Part shown: positions 1 to 8,043 of the stretch, in pieces
Position numbering within the stretch: position 1 is the first letter of the stretch
How the letters are laid out: each line of letters starts with the position of its first letter
Assembly (NCBI GenBank): GCA_005881495.1
Contig: VBHI01000118.1
Coordinates: 1 to 11,774, forward strand
Direction: 5' to 3'
Source: Chloroflexota bacterium
Lineage (GTDB): Bacteria > Chloroflexota > Ktedonobacteria > Ktedonobacterales > Ktedonobacteraceae
DNA length: 11,774 bases
The notes under the pieces: generated by a model
Seen by the model: only the letters and a program-made list of their open reading frames with translations
Told to the model about the DNA's origin: nothing
Database searches by the model: none
Made by a program: the position numbers and the translations under genes

Positions 1-2
1 AA

Positions 3-2840
3 TTTCCCCCCATTCCTCCACAACTCCGTCCAGTGGCGGAAGTTGCTTCAGCAGCGGAGCGTGACGTCTCTATCACGCCCAGGCAGGGCTACAAAGTGCA
101 GATTGGGCGCAGTCACCAGACGCCGTTGATTGGGCGTGACCAGGAACTCGAGACTATGTACCAGGTGTTGCTGGCGAGCGAACAGGGAACACGGGCACAT
201 GCAGGTCACAAGAAAGTCTTTTCCCCGTCGTTGGATACGCAGCACCATCCGCAATGTTTACTGCTGGTAGGCGAGGCAGGCATAGGTAAGACAAGATTGG
301 CCGAAGAGCTGAGCCAGGAGGCCCTGAAGCGCGGTTGGGCCGTAGCATGGAGTAGAGTCTATGCGCAAGAGAGCAGCGTGCCTTATCGGCAGTGGACCGA
401 GGTGCTGCGCAACGCATTGGCGCACGGCCTCTGGCAGCGACAAGAGATTACTAAGCAGCGGCTCGTCTATCAACCCCTGAGTACATTGCTGCCAGAACTG
501 CACGACCTGTTCCCCGAGGTAGTCTATCCATCGCCTCAGTCTCCAGAACAGGAGCAACTACGCCTATGGGAGGCCACGCTCAAACTGCTCAGTACCATCA
601 GCGAGCGCACGCCGCTGCTGCTCGTGCTGGACGACTTCCACTGGGCTGACGCCAGTAGTAGTGAACTGTTTGCCTATCTTGTGCGCCGAATGCACGGGCA
701 CTCAATTGTCATGGTGGGAACATACCGTGATAACGAGCTTCCCGCCAGTAATCCTTTGCGTCCACTGCTGACCGACCTGCAGCGCGAACAGGTTATCCTG
801 AGCATTCCCATCCAACCCCTCAGCGACGAGCAGATCGCCTCGCTGGTCGCTCACCTGCCGGGAACGATGGTGCAATTTATCCAGAGCAAAGCGGCAGGGA
901 ACCCCTTCTTCGCCGAAGAACTGGCCCGCACCGTCGAGAGTGCACCTGGTACGCAGGTCGGCGCACCGGACCAGCCCAACACCAACGGATTGACTGATGG
1001 TGAGTTAACCCTGCCCGACACCATCTCAGCCGTGCTCGAACTGCGCATGAGCAGGCTGAGCAGTCTCTGTCAAAGGCTGTTAAGCAACGCTGCTGTGCTT
1101 GGCGGCTCTTTCACCTTCCACGTCATTGAACAGATGGAAACAGGCATCAACGCCAGAGCCGATGAAGATACTATCCTTGACCTGCTCGAAGAGGCCATCC
1201 AGGCCGGTGTGCTCACCGAAGAAGGAACCGGCACTCGAATCACCTACCAATTCTGGCACCCCCTGCTGGTCAGCCACCTCTACGACCAGTTCTCAGCCGC
1301 CAGGCGCGCGCGCCTGCACCGCCGTGCCGCCGAAGTTCTGCAACGCGTCTACGAGGGACGCGAAGAGGAAGGGGCAGCCGTCATCACTCACCACCTCGTT
1401 GCGGGGGGAGCAGATCCACTGCAGGTCGTTCACTATGCTGAACTGGCAGGTGACCGTGCTTATAACCTCTCCGCTTATCCTGAGGCTGAAGGCTTCTACC
1501 GCATTGCCGTCAGCCAGTTGGATGAACACATAGGGTTATCTCTTAGCAACGCCAGCCAGGACGAACGAACGCGATTAGCCTATTTTCTGGAAAGATTAGG
1601 CGAATGTACCAGGGTCCAGGGGAAATATGAAGAGGCGCGCCACCTTTACGAGCGCGTTCTGGAGGTCAGAAGTTACCAACGCACCTTTGCCACAGACGAT
1701 GAGTATCGATTTGAAGCTCAGATCGATGCCTTATTATGGCGCGAGATTGCTTTGACGTGGTATGACTCATGGGATAGTGAACAGGCTCAAGCGTGTTGTG
1801 AGCGTGGAGAACAGGTGTTGCGTGAAGCTGGAGTAAAGGGAGGGTCTGCATGGGCTATTTTACGTTTTCAACAAGGTTACATTAATTGGAGAGAGGGAAA
1901 CTATGACTCGGCCTATGGCTTTGCGCTTGAAGCATTGGAGTTATTCAAAGGCCTATTCGAACAGCAGAATTTCCAAGAAGGTAGTGCTTTACGTCTTACG
2001 GGTACAAAACGTTCGATTGCAGGTGATCCAGTCAATCTTGGGCGGGCACATACATTGCTCGCTGCTATTGTTGCTACTATTGGGAAGCCAACTGAGGCTC
2101 TTGTCTATCTAGATACGTCTTTGGCACTGTTTGAGCAATATGACCGCCAAAGGGAGATAGCTAATGTTAGTTGTAACATAGGAGATATTCACTTACGGAA
2201 GGCAGAACATCAGGAAGCACAAGCTTCTTTTCGTCGATCACTCCACCTTGCAAATCGTGTAGGTGATATACCTCTCAAGGCTGTAGTCTTTTGTAATCTT
2301 GGAGTGCTGGCATTCCGTTCTGGTAGCCTCTTAGAGGCAGAAGAATGGTTCAAAAAAGGCATTATACTGGCGGAGCAAATTAACGATCAGGTTTACGTTA
2401 GTTTGTTTTGTGCCTACTTAGCAACGGTGTATAAAGATCAGGGCAAATTTACTGAGTCAAAAGATTCGGTGTATCGTGCTTTAACAATTGGGCGCGCCAT
2501 TCGCAATCCACCTTGTATCAGTCTCTCTTTGGTGGCCTTAGGTAGTCTACGCATCGCACAAGCAGTTGAGCATACTATCGGGCATAATAGAGAGCAGAAA
2601 GATAGTGGATGGCTTCATACTGGTAGGCAGGATCTCGAGGTAGCTGACATCCATTTTCTCTTGCGGGCTAAAGCGACGTTAGAACGTGTTCTTGTTTTGC
2701 AGGAGGAACTCGAAGCAGAAACCAAAATTGAAGCTCAATTGGCATTGGTAGAAGTCATACTAATGCTGGGAGATCTAGAGACTGCGAAAGACTTTGTTAC
2801 ACGAACACTGGAAGAAGCAAACCAATACGAGCTTATCTGA
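3..2840 (+). CDS. STAND ATPase-TPR protein, 5'-partial, ended by a premature in-frame TGA
   Basis: A probable signal-transduction NTPase of the AAA_16/STAND class. The frame is open to the left edge, giving 945 visible codons. A GTG at 33 is a possible start, but the in-frame codons before it resemble the Pro-rich linker that precedes the ATPase in gene 2, so the real N-terminus (perhaps a SEFIR domain) probably lies outside. The ATPase opens with IGRSHQTPLIGRDQEL. Walker A (GEAGIGKT) is at 270-293 and Walker B (LLLVLDDFHWAD) at 615-650. From about 1460 onward come helical repeats of TPR type, for example NLGVLAFRSGSLLEAEEWF. No C-terminal HTH is seen, which argues against a MalT/LuxR-type regulator. 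The TGA at 2838-2840 sits where gene 2 has a Gly codon, and homology continues beyond it, so this copy is about 100 residues short. The ATPase half is GC-rich and the TPR half AT-rich. Confidence 0.85.
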   Translation, partial: FPPIPPQLRPVAEVASAAERDVSITPRQGYKVQIGRSHQTPLIGRDQELETMYQVLLASEQGTRAHAGHKKVFSPSLDTQHHPQCLLLVGEAGIGKTRLAEELSQEALKRGWAVAWSRVYAQESSVPYRQWTEVLRNALAHGLWQRQEITKQRLVYQPLSTLLPELHDLFPEVVYPSPQSPEQEQLRLWEATLKLLSTISERTPLLLVLDDFHWADASSSELFAYLVRRMHGHSIVMVGTYRDNELPASNPLRPLLTDLQREQVILSIPIQPLSDEQIASLVAHLPGTMVQFIQSKAAGNPFFAEELARTVESAPGTQVGAPDQPNTNGLTDGELTLPDTISAVLELRMSRLSSLCQRLLSNAAVLGGSFTFHVIEQMETGINARADEDTILDLLEEAIQAGVLTEEGTGTRITYQFWHPLLVSHLYDQFSAARRARLHRRAAEVLQRVYEGREEEGAAVITHHLVAGGADPLQVVHYAELAGDRAYNLSAYPEAEGFYRIAVSQLDEHIGLSLSNASQDERTRLAYFLERLGECTRVQGKYEEARHLYERVLEVRSYQRTFATDDEYRFEAQIDALLWREIALTWYDSWDSEQAQACCERGEQVLREAGVKGGSAWAILRFQQGYINWREGNYDSAYGFALEALELFKGLFEQQNFQEGSALRLTGTKRSIAGDPVNLGRAHTLLAAIVATIGKPTEALVYLDTSLALFEQYDRQREIANVSCNIGDIHLRKAEHQEAQASFRRSLHLANRVGDIPLKAVVFCNLGVLAFRSGSLLEAEEWFKKGIILAEQINDQVYVSLFCAYLATVYKDQGKFTESKDSVYRALTIGRAIRNPPCISLSLVALGSLRIAQAVEHTIGHNREQKDSGWLHTGRQDLEVADIHFLLRAKATLERVLVLQEELEAETKIEAQLALVEVILMLGDLETAKDFVTRTLEEANQYELI

Positions 2841-3149
2841 GGACGTGCACGCTGTCAGCGACTTCTTGGAAGAATTCTTGCTAGACAAGGACAACAAGAA
2901 CAAGCTGAGTACTATTTCGAACAGGCGGTACAAGTATTGAGTAAGAGTGAGATACGCCTGGAATATGCCAATACCTTGTATGATTACGGTGTTGCTTTAA
3001 TGGAATACAGAAGTGCCGAGAAAAATAGATATCAACAAGGGCTAAGCTACTTGCAAGAGGCTTATAAGATATTTGAAGCAAGCCGTGCTACCCTGAAATT
3101 ACTGAGGATTGAGCGCGATATTTCGATATACAAGGACCGTAGAGGATAG
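2841..3149 (+). pseudogene. C-terminal TPR remnant of gene 1 beyond the premature stop
   Basis: This is 102 codons in the same frame as the upstream gene, ending at TAG 3147-3149. The translation starts GRARCQRLLGRILARQGQQ and runs through RLEYANTLYDYGVALMEY to RIERDISIYKDRRG. It aligns without gaps at its start to the last residues of gene 2 (ARCQRLLGSILTAQGKQ, then RLEYARTLHSYSVSLLEH, then RVERDIAFY). It is therefore the missing end of gene 1, separated only by one TGA. A GGA to TGA transversion is the simplest cause. The first ATG inside it is at 2937-2939, with no convincing Shine-Dalgarno, so independent translation is unlikely. A sequencing error at 2838 is the main alternative. Confidence 0.85.
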
Positions 3150-3211
3150 TTCGACTCCTGTAGTGACCCAATCTAATGAGGGCAGTACATACCTTTAAGT
3201 GTCATGTGTCA

Positions 3212-3241
3212 TTGACATCCGAATCAAAGAGATGTTATATA
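3212..3241 (+). promoter_or_regulatory. Candidate sigma-70 promoter for the hicAB remnant
   Basis: A perfect -35 hexamer TTGACA lies at 3212-3217. An extended -10 element (TG, one base, TATATA) lies at 3233-3241 with an 18-nt spacer. The -35 overlaps an 11-bp palindrome, TGTCATTGACA (3207-3217), which could be an autoregulatory operator as is common for toxin-antitoxin pairs. Expected transcription start is near 3248, about 30 nt before the decayed hicA. The -10 hexamer is imperfect, so this is moderate support only. Confidence 0.4.
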
Positions 3242-3275
3242 CGATCCTGGTGATACTACTTACAATCCACGAGAA

Positions 3276-3465
3276 ATGACCCAAGCATGAGGGGATAATA
3301 GCTGAGTCTAAGTAGATTTATCCGTTAAGGGAAGTCATACAGTATGGAGACATCCTGCAGTCTCGGCAATTCGCGTAACTCTCTCTGGTAAAGATGGAGA
3401 TGACGCACAACAATATCAGTGATGATGTTCGAGACGCTTTAAGAAAGGTATGTAAAGACCTATGA
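3276..3465 (+). pseudogene. hicA: Decayed hicA (HicA-family mRNA interferase toxin)
   Basis: Intact HicA toxins are small double-stranded-RNA-binding-fold RNases that cleave mRNA using a catalytic His in a GSH motif. Here the core reads KGSHTVWRHPAVSAIRVTLS followed by GKDGDDAQQYQ (3327-3419), a good match to the HicA subfamily with GSH and SGK-GDDA-YQ motifs. A TGA at 3420 then interrupts it, and shifting to the next frame restores DDVRDALRKVCKDL (3421-3462) ending in TGA 3463-3465. N-terminal to the core the same frame has stops at 3288, 3303 and 3309, so the start cannot be fixed; ATG 3276 is only the first candidate. The end overlaps the hicB start as ATGA, the usual hicAB arrangement. 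With three stops and a frameshift it cannot make a functional toxin. Confidence 0.72.
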
Positions 3466-3670
3466 ACCCCAAACACTATTCAATGGTCATCCAATGGGAC
3501 TCAAGGGATAACATCTATGTCGTTACTGTCCCTGAACTTCCTGGATGCAAGACACACATGGGAGAACATATACAGAGGCAGTTAAGAACGCTCTTGAAGT
3601 GATCGAACTTTGGATTGAGGATGCACAGAAATCGGGAGAGCCAGTTCCCCCGCCTATGGGTGCGGCCTAA
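3462..3670 (+). pseudogene. hicB: Frameshifted hicB (HicB-family antitoxin)
   Basis: HicB antitoxins bind and neutralise HicA through a partial RNase H-like fold and often repress their own operon. The start ATG (3462-3464) overlaps the hicA stop. The first 35 codons read MNPKHYSMVIQWDSRDNIYV then VTVPELPGCKTHMGE, a textbook HicB N-terminus. After GAA (3564-3566) the frame is lost and would stop at 3600-3602. Restoring one A there yields ETYTEAVKNALEVIELWI then EDAQKSGEPVPPP, the conserved HicB helix and tail, ending in TAA 3668-3670. The lesion is thus a single-base deletion in a short A run. With hicA also broken, the cassette is dead rather than merely missing its antitoxin. Confidence 0.85.
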
Positions 3671-3683
3671 GTAGCAAGAAGAC

Positions 3684-3734
3684 ACCCTAGCTTATGTTAC
3701 CCAATACTTTAAGCTAGGGTATTTTTTCTTTCCC
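3684..3734 (+). terminator. Rho-independent terminator after hicB remnant
   Basis: A perfect 11-bp stem pairs ACCCTAGCTTA (3684-3694) with TAAGCTAGGGT (3710-3720) around a 15-nt loop. A T-rich tract, ATTTTTTCTTT, follows at once. It starts 13 nt after the hicB stop and insulates gene 2 from upstream transcription. There is no matching T tract on the other side, so it acts on + strand transcripts only. Confidence 0.9.
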
Positions 3735-3774
3735 TTTGGCACTATCATCAAATAGCTTGCCATTTGAAACCCAT

Positions 3775-3837
3775 AGCACCATCACAAAAGTTCTAGAGAA
3801 GCCCCGGTAGCTCAAGCCTGGAATGAAGCACCATCAC
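3775..3837 (+). repeat. Pair of 11-bp direct repeats upstream of gene 2
   Basis: AGCACCATCAC occurs at 3775-3785 and again at 3827-3837, 52 nt apart, in the spacer between the terminator and the gene 2 promoter. The spacing is about five helical turns, so regulator binding is conceivable, but chance or an old duplication is equally possible. No other gene or structure was seen in 3735-3899. Confidence 0.35.
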
Positions 3838-3899
3838 CTCTCTCAATACGAGTGAAAGAAACATCCTGCTCAAATAGTATAGCGAACAAAGCTGTTCTG

Positions 3900-3908
3900 T
3901 GCTATGAT
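3900..3908 (+). promoter_or_regulatory. Extended -10 promoter element of gene 2
   Basis: The sequence TGCTATGAT contains a 5-of-6 match to TATAAT preceded by the TG of an extended -10. The -35 position (about 3880-3885) is poor, as is common for extended -10 promoters. Transcription would begin near 3915, which is downstream of the ATG at 3904 and therefore favours the start at 3967. Confidence 0.45.
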
Positions 3909-3950
3909 AGCCACAGAACCCGCAAATGAGAGCGCGAGCGAGGAAGCAGT

Positions 3951-3957
3951 AGGAGGT
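3951..3957 (+). promoter_or_regulatory. Strong Shine-Dalgarno site deciding the gene 2 start
   Basis: AGGAGGT ends 9 nt before ATG 3967-3969. No comparable site precedes the more upstream in-frame ATG at 3904. This supports translation from 3967, giving an N-terminus of MRSEASPLRVFISYSHDS, with the SEFIR domain starting almost at once. Confidence 0.8.
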
Positions 3958-3966
3958 CACGTCACG

Positions 3967-6900
3967 ATGAGAAGTGAGGCGTCTCCTCTCAGAGTGTTTA
4001 TCAGCTATAGCCACGACTCCCTGGGACACGCCGATCGTGTGCTGGCACTTGCCGATCGTCTGCGCCAGGATGGCATTGACAGCATCCTTGATCAGTACCT
4101 CCTCGGTTCACCTGATGAAGGCTGGCCTCTGTGGATGGATCGGCAGATACGCGATACCGACTTCGTACTGATGATCTGTACCCCCACCTATTATCGGCGT
4201 GTGATGGGAGAAGAGGAACCTGGGGTAGGGCATGGCGTGAACTGGGAAAGCAATCTCGTCTACCAACACTTCTACCAGGATGCAACGATCAATAAACGCT
4301 TTCTCCCGATCTTACTGGAAGGAGGGAGCGCTTCGGACATCCCTGTACCCTTTCGGGGCGTTGCCTACTACCGACCCATGACTGAAGAGGGTTATGAAGC
4401 CCTCTATCGTCGCCTGACCAATCAACCCTTGACACCTCCACCAGACATAGGCACACCAAAGAAGCTTCCCCCTCGTGAACGCCCACCATGTGCCTTTGGG
4501 AACACACGGACAGACGACACACAACAGGTCATCCTGTCAGCGGGGACGAATCAGGAGGGTAGTTCCGTGCCAGCGCAAACCTCACTGGTTGGCATTTCGT
4601 CGCACATCGGTCGCAGTCACCAGCATCCACTCTTAGGTCGCGACCGCGAGCGAGGGGTCTTGCGCCACTTCCTCTTCGAGACTGAGCAGTGCGGAAATGC
4701 TCTGGTTGCCGATCACGCGACGCTTCACCTCTCAGAACACCGACCGTCTCGCTCACTCTTCATTGTATTGCACGGGGATGCTGGGATTGGCAAAACCCGT
4801 CTCGCTGAAGAAGTCGGGCGTGAGACGCAGAATCGTGGATGGACCGTCCTCTGGAGTCAGAGCTACGCTCAGGAGATCCCCTTGCCCTATCGGTTGTGGA
4901 TCGAGGTAGTGCGCCAGGCAATGAACCAGGGCGTCTTCCCCTACCAGGAGATGGGCCAACATCCTCGCCTCTACCAGCCGCTGAGCACTCTACTGCCCGA
5001 ACTTGCTGAGATGCTGCCACAGGATGCCGCCGTCTCCGCAGTCGTACCGGAACAGGGGCAATTGCGGCTCTGGGAGGCCGTGCTAGCCGTGCTCGGAGCG
5101 TTCAGCAGACGCACTCCCTTGCTCCTGGTGCTCGATGATCTGCACTGGGCCGATACAAGCAGTCAGCAGCTGCTCGCCTATCTTGCTCGTCGGCTACATA
5201 GCTATCCCATCCTGCTGCTGGGGACGTACCGTGAGAGCGAAGTACTCGCCACTCACCCCTTGCGCTTGTTGCTCACTACGCTCCAACGAGAACAGATCAT
5301 CGCCATGCTTACCGTCCCTCCGCTCGCCGATACCCACATGGGCACCTTGTTGTCCCATCGACCCAAGCCATTGGTGCAACGCATTCAACGTCAGGCGGCA
5401 GGCAATCCCTTCTTCGCCGAAGAGTTAGCACGGGTGGCCTCTGCCGAGGAACCCCTGGCTCAGACCTTGCCCGCAACCATCACTGCCGTCCTCGATCTGC
5501 GTCTCGGGATGCTCAGCCATGACTGTCAGCAGTTGCTGGGCAAGGCGGCTGTTCTGGGGAATTCCTTCTCATTTCAGCAGATCAGCATGCTTGAGGCCAG
5601 TAACCTGACCAGTCTAGAGGAGGAGCGAGTGCTCACCTTGCTTGAGGAAGCCCTGCGCGGAAACATACTTAGCGAAGAGGGGACCAGGACCCACATCACC
5701 TATACCTTTTGGCATCAGTTGCTGGTGAACCACCTTTACGACCAGCTCTCAGCCACTAGGCGCGCGCGCCTGCACCGCCGTGCCGCCGAAGTGCTTCAAC
5801 GCGACTACGCGGGACGCGAAGAGGAAGGGGCAGCCATGATCACTAACCACCTGGTAGCGGGCGACGGCGAACCGCTGCAAGTCGTTCACTATGCCGAACT
5901 GGCGGGCAACCGCGCCTATAACCTCTCTGCCTATCCTGAAGCTGAGGGCTTCTACCGCATCGCCGTCGGCCAGTTGGATGAACACATTGGGCCATTTCTT
6001 GTCAACGCAAGCCAGGACGAACGATCACGGTTGGCCTATTTCTTAGAGAGATTAGGCGAATGTACCAGAGTGCAGGGAAACGACGAAGAGGCGCGCCACT
6101 TTTATGAGCGCGTTCTTGAAGTCAGAAGTTACCAGCATACCTATGCTACAGACGATGAGTATCGATATGAAGCTCAGATCGATGCTTTATTATGGCGCGA
6201 AATTGCCTTGACATGGTATGACTTATCGGATAGTGAACAGGCCCAAAAGTGTTGCGAACGTGGGGAAAAGGTGCTGAATGATGCGGGAATAGTGGGAGGA
6301 GCTGCGTGGGCTATATTGCACTTTCAAGAAGGTTATATAGATTGGAGAGAGGGAAACTATGACTCGGCTTATAAATTTGCACTTGAAGCATTAGAGTTAT
6401 TCAAAGGCTCGTTCAAGCAGCAGAATATCCAAGAAGGAGGTGCTTTACGCCTTACAGGTACAAGACGTTCGCTTGCAGGTGATCCGGTCAATCTCGGGCG
6501 TGCTCATACATTGCTTGGTCTAATCGCCAATTCAGTTGGCGAACAAAGGGTATCCCTAGACCACCTGCAAACTGCACTGACCATATTTGAACAGTACAAT
6601 CGCCAAAGAGAGATTGCCAATGTCTGCTGTAACCTGAGCGACCTCTATTTGAAAAAAGCAGAACACGGATTGGCGCAGGCCAACTTGCGCCGCTCACTCA
6701 GTCTTGCCGAACAGATTGGTGATGTTCCATTAATGTCTGTAGACTATTACAATCTAGGAGAATTAGCAATACGTCTTGGCAATCTAGAAGAAGCTGAGAC
6801 ATGCTTTAGGCAAAGTCTCTCTCTTGCCGAGCAAATCAACGACCAGACATACGTTAGCTTGTTTAATGTTGGATTAGCAACAGTCTGCCAAATTCAAGGC

Positions 6901-7605
6901 AAGCTTTCCGAGGCCCAAGCATGTATACTCCGAGCCTTGACAATTGGTCGAGCCATGCGCAACGCTCCCTGCGTCGGCTCTGCTTTAGTAGCCTTGGGCA
7001 ATTTCCGCATCGCACAAGCGATGGAAGCCTCCGAAAAACGAGATATTGATGAGAAAAACGGCACTTTGCATCAAAAGGAGTGGCAAGGCAGCAATGATAC
7101 CCACGTCCGTTTGCTCAGACGCGCCAAGATGACTTTAGAGCGGGCACTTACTTTTAATGAACTGGAAGCAGAGACCAAAGCGGAAGGGCGGTTGGCATTG
7201 GCGTACGTCCTGTTATTGCTCGATGAGTTGGACACCGCCTGCTATTACACTATCCGTATATTGGAAGAAGCTCGTCAATATGAGCTTATAGGGACATGCG
7301 CACGCTGTCAGCGACTCCTTGGCAGTATCCTGACCGCACAGGGCAAACAGGCACTAACGGAGCAGGAGTTTGAACAGGCTATGCAGGTGTTCCGCAAGTG
7401 TGGTATGCGCTTGGAGTACGCCCGAACTTTGCATAGCTATAGTGTTTCCTTGTTGGAACACAAAAATACGGTACAACAGAGTTATCAAGAGGGATTAAGT
7501 TTCTTGCGGGAAGCTCGCCAGGTATTTGATGAGTGCCATGCAGCACTGGATTTGCAGCGGGTTGAGCGCGATATTGCGTTTTATACAGTTAGCTGGAAAG
7601 AATAG
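3967..7605 (+). CDS. SEFIR-STAND ATPase-TPR protein (NLR-like)
   Basis: A 1212-residue three-part signalling protein. Residues 9-155 are a SEFIR domain of the TIR-like fold: VFISYSHDS at 10-18, GWPLW at 52-56, CTPTYYRR at 71-78 and the conserved Trp-Glu at 93-94. Residues 156-214 are a Pro/Thr-rich linker. The STAND/AAA_16 ATPase starts at GRSHQHPLLGRD (215), with Walker A GDAGIGKT at 270-277 and Walker B LLLVLDDLHWAD at 385-396. About ten TPR-like units fill roughly 655-1212, for example NLGELAIRLGNLEEAETCF. The frame is intact and stops at TAG. No signal peptide or membrane segment is seen, so it is probably cytosolic. In related STAND proteins the repeats sense a ligand, ATP drives assembly, and the N-terminal domain acts. 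Some bacterial SEFIR and TIR effectors deplete NAD, and SEFIR proteins have been tied to phage defence; applying that here is inference. An in-frame ATG at 3904 would add 21 residues but lacks a ribosome site. Confidence 0.93.
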   Translation: MRSEASPLRVFISYSHDSLGHADRVLALADRLRQDGIDSILDQYLLGSPDEGWPLWMDRQIRDTDFVLMICTPTYYRRVMGEEEPGVGHGVNWESNLVYQHFYQDATINKRFLPILLEGGSASDIPVPFRGVAYYRPMTEEGYEALYRRLTNQPLTPPPDIGTPKKLPPRERPPCAFGNTRTDDTQQVILSAGTNQEGSSVPAQTSLVGISSHIGRSHQHPLLGRDRERGVLRHFLFETEQCGNALVADHATLHLSEHRPSRSLFIVLHGDAGIGKTRLAEEVGRETQNRGWTVLWSQSYAQEIPLPYRLWIEVVRQAMNQGVFPYQEMGQHPRLYQPLSTLLPELAEMLPQDAAVSAVVPEQGQLRLWEAVLAVLGAFSRRTPLLLVLDDLHWADTSSQQLLAYLARRLHSYPILLLGTYRESEVLATHPLRLLLTTLQREQIIAMLTVPPLADTHMGTLLSHRPKPLVQRIQRQAAGNPFFAEELARVASAEEPLAQTLPATITAVLDLRLGMLSHDCQQLLGKAAVLGNSFSFQQISMLEASNLTSLEEERVLTLLEEALRGNILSEEGTRTHITYTFWHQLLVNHLYDQLSATRRARLHRRAAEVLQRDYAGREEEGAAMITNHLVAGDGEPLQVVHYAELAGNRAYNLSAYPEAEGFYRIAVGQLDEHIGPFLVNASQDERSRLAYFLERLGECTRVQGNDEEARHFYERVLEVRSYQHTYATDDEYRYEAQIDALLWREIALTWYDLSDSEQAQKCCERGEKVLNDAGIVGGAAWAILHFQEGYIDWREGNYDSAYKFALEALELFKGSFKQQNIQEGGALRLTGTRRSLAGDPVNLGRAHTLLGLIANSVGEQRVSLDHLQTALTIFEQYNRQREIANVCCNLSDLYLKKAEHGLAQANLRRSLSLAEQIGDVPLMSVDYYNLGELAIRLGNLEEAETCFRQSLSLAEQINDQTYVSLFNVGLATVCQIQGKLSEAQACILRALTIGRAMRNAPCVGSALVALGNFRIAQAMEASEKRDIDEKNGTLHQKEWQGSNDTHVRLLRRAKMTLERALTFNELEAETKAEGRLALAYVLLLLDELDTACYYTIRILEEARQYELIGTCARCQRLLGSILTAQGKQALTEQEFEQAMQVFRKCGMRLEYARTLHSYSVSLLEHKNTVQQSYQEGLSFLREARQVFDECHAALDLQRVERDIAFYTVSWKE

Positions 7606-7624
7606 GGTGGTCAATAATTGGAGG

Positions 7625-7667
7625 AAAAGCGAGGGAGTAGCGGTTTTTCCGCTGCTCCCTCGCTTTT
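7625..7667 (+). terminator. Long terminator hairpin after gene 2
   Basis: A 19-bp stem pairs 7625-7643 (AAAAGCGAGGG...) with 7649-7667 (...CCCTCGCTTTT) around a TTTTT loop; the only non-Watson-Crick pair is one G-T. It starts 19 nt after the gene 2 stop. Because both arms end in A/T tracts, it could terminate transcription from either side. Confidence 0.85.
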
Positions 7668-8043
7668 CACAATTAAATATGAAAAATGCGAAATCATACT
7701 TTAACGGCATCAGTAGAGGTACTTTGGTTGTTCATCCACAAAAAATAGTACGCCCGCCAAACCGATCGGCAATAGGTGTCACCAGAATCTGCTAATAAAC
7801 GTAAGAAAAACACATGAGCTTCATGTATATTTGTTATTAATATCATAGCCCGATGATAGAGTTTCACCCTTTCAGTACAGGTATGTACAGAAAAGATAAA
7901 CCCGGATGCCAGTCACTACTTTTTTCGAGCATACTGAGCTAACAACTAATCACCGGGTGAGTATATTGCCTCAAGAACTGAATACCCCTCGCCACAGTAT
8001 TTCGTCGCTGCGTATCGCTATCTATTTTCCACCCATCATTTCA
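7668..8043. other. Non-coding spacer with two short dyads
   Basis: No gene is supported here on either strand. Two inverted repeats are visible: ACATGA/TCATGT with a 3-nt centre (7812-7826), and GTACA/TGTAC with a 4-nt centre (7875-7888). Either could be an operator for the small gene that follows, but no clear promoter was found. A self-complementary CCGATCGG occurs within 7741-7800. Confidence 0.4.

Noticed and set aside
2838..2840. TGA recoded as glycine or selenocysteine
   Set aside because: UGA=Gly is known in SR1/Gracilibacteria, and the aligned residue is Gly, but the intact genes here (over 2000 codons) contain no other in-frame TGA. No SECIS-like hairpin was recognised after it. A nonsense mutation is simpler.
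3793..4029. Minus-strand frame of 78 codons over the gene 2 promoter
   Set aside because: It overlaps the promoter, ribosome site and SEFIR start of gene 2 and resembles no known protein.
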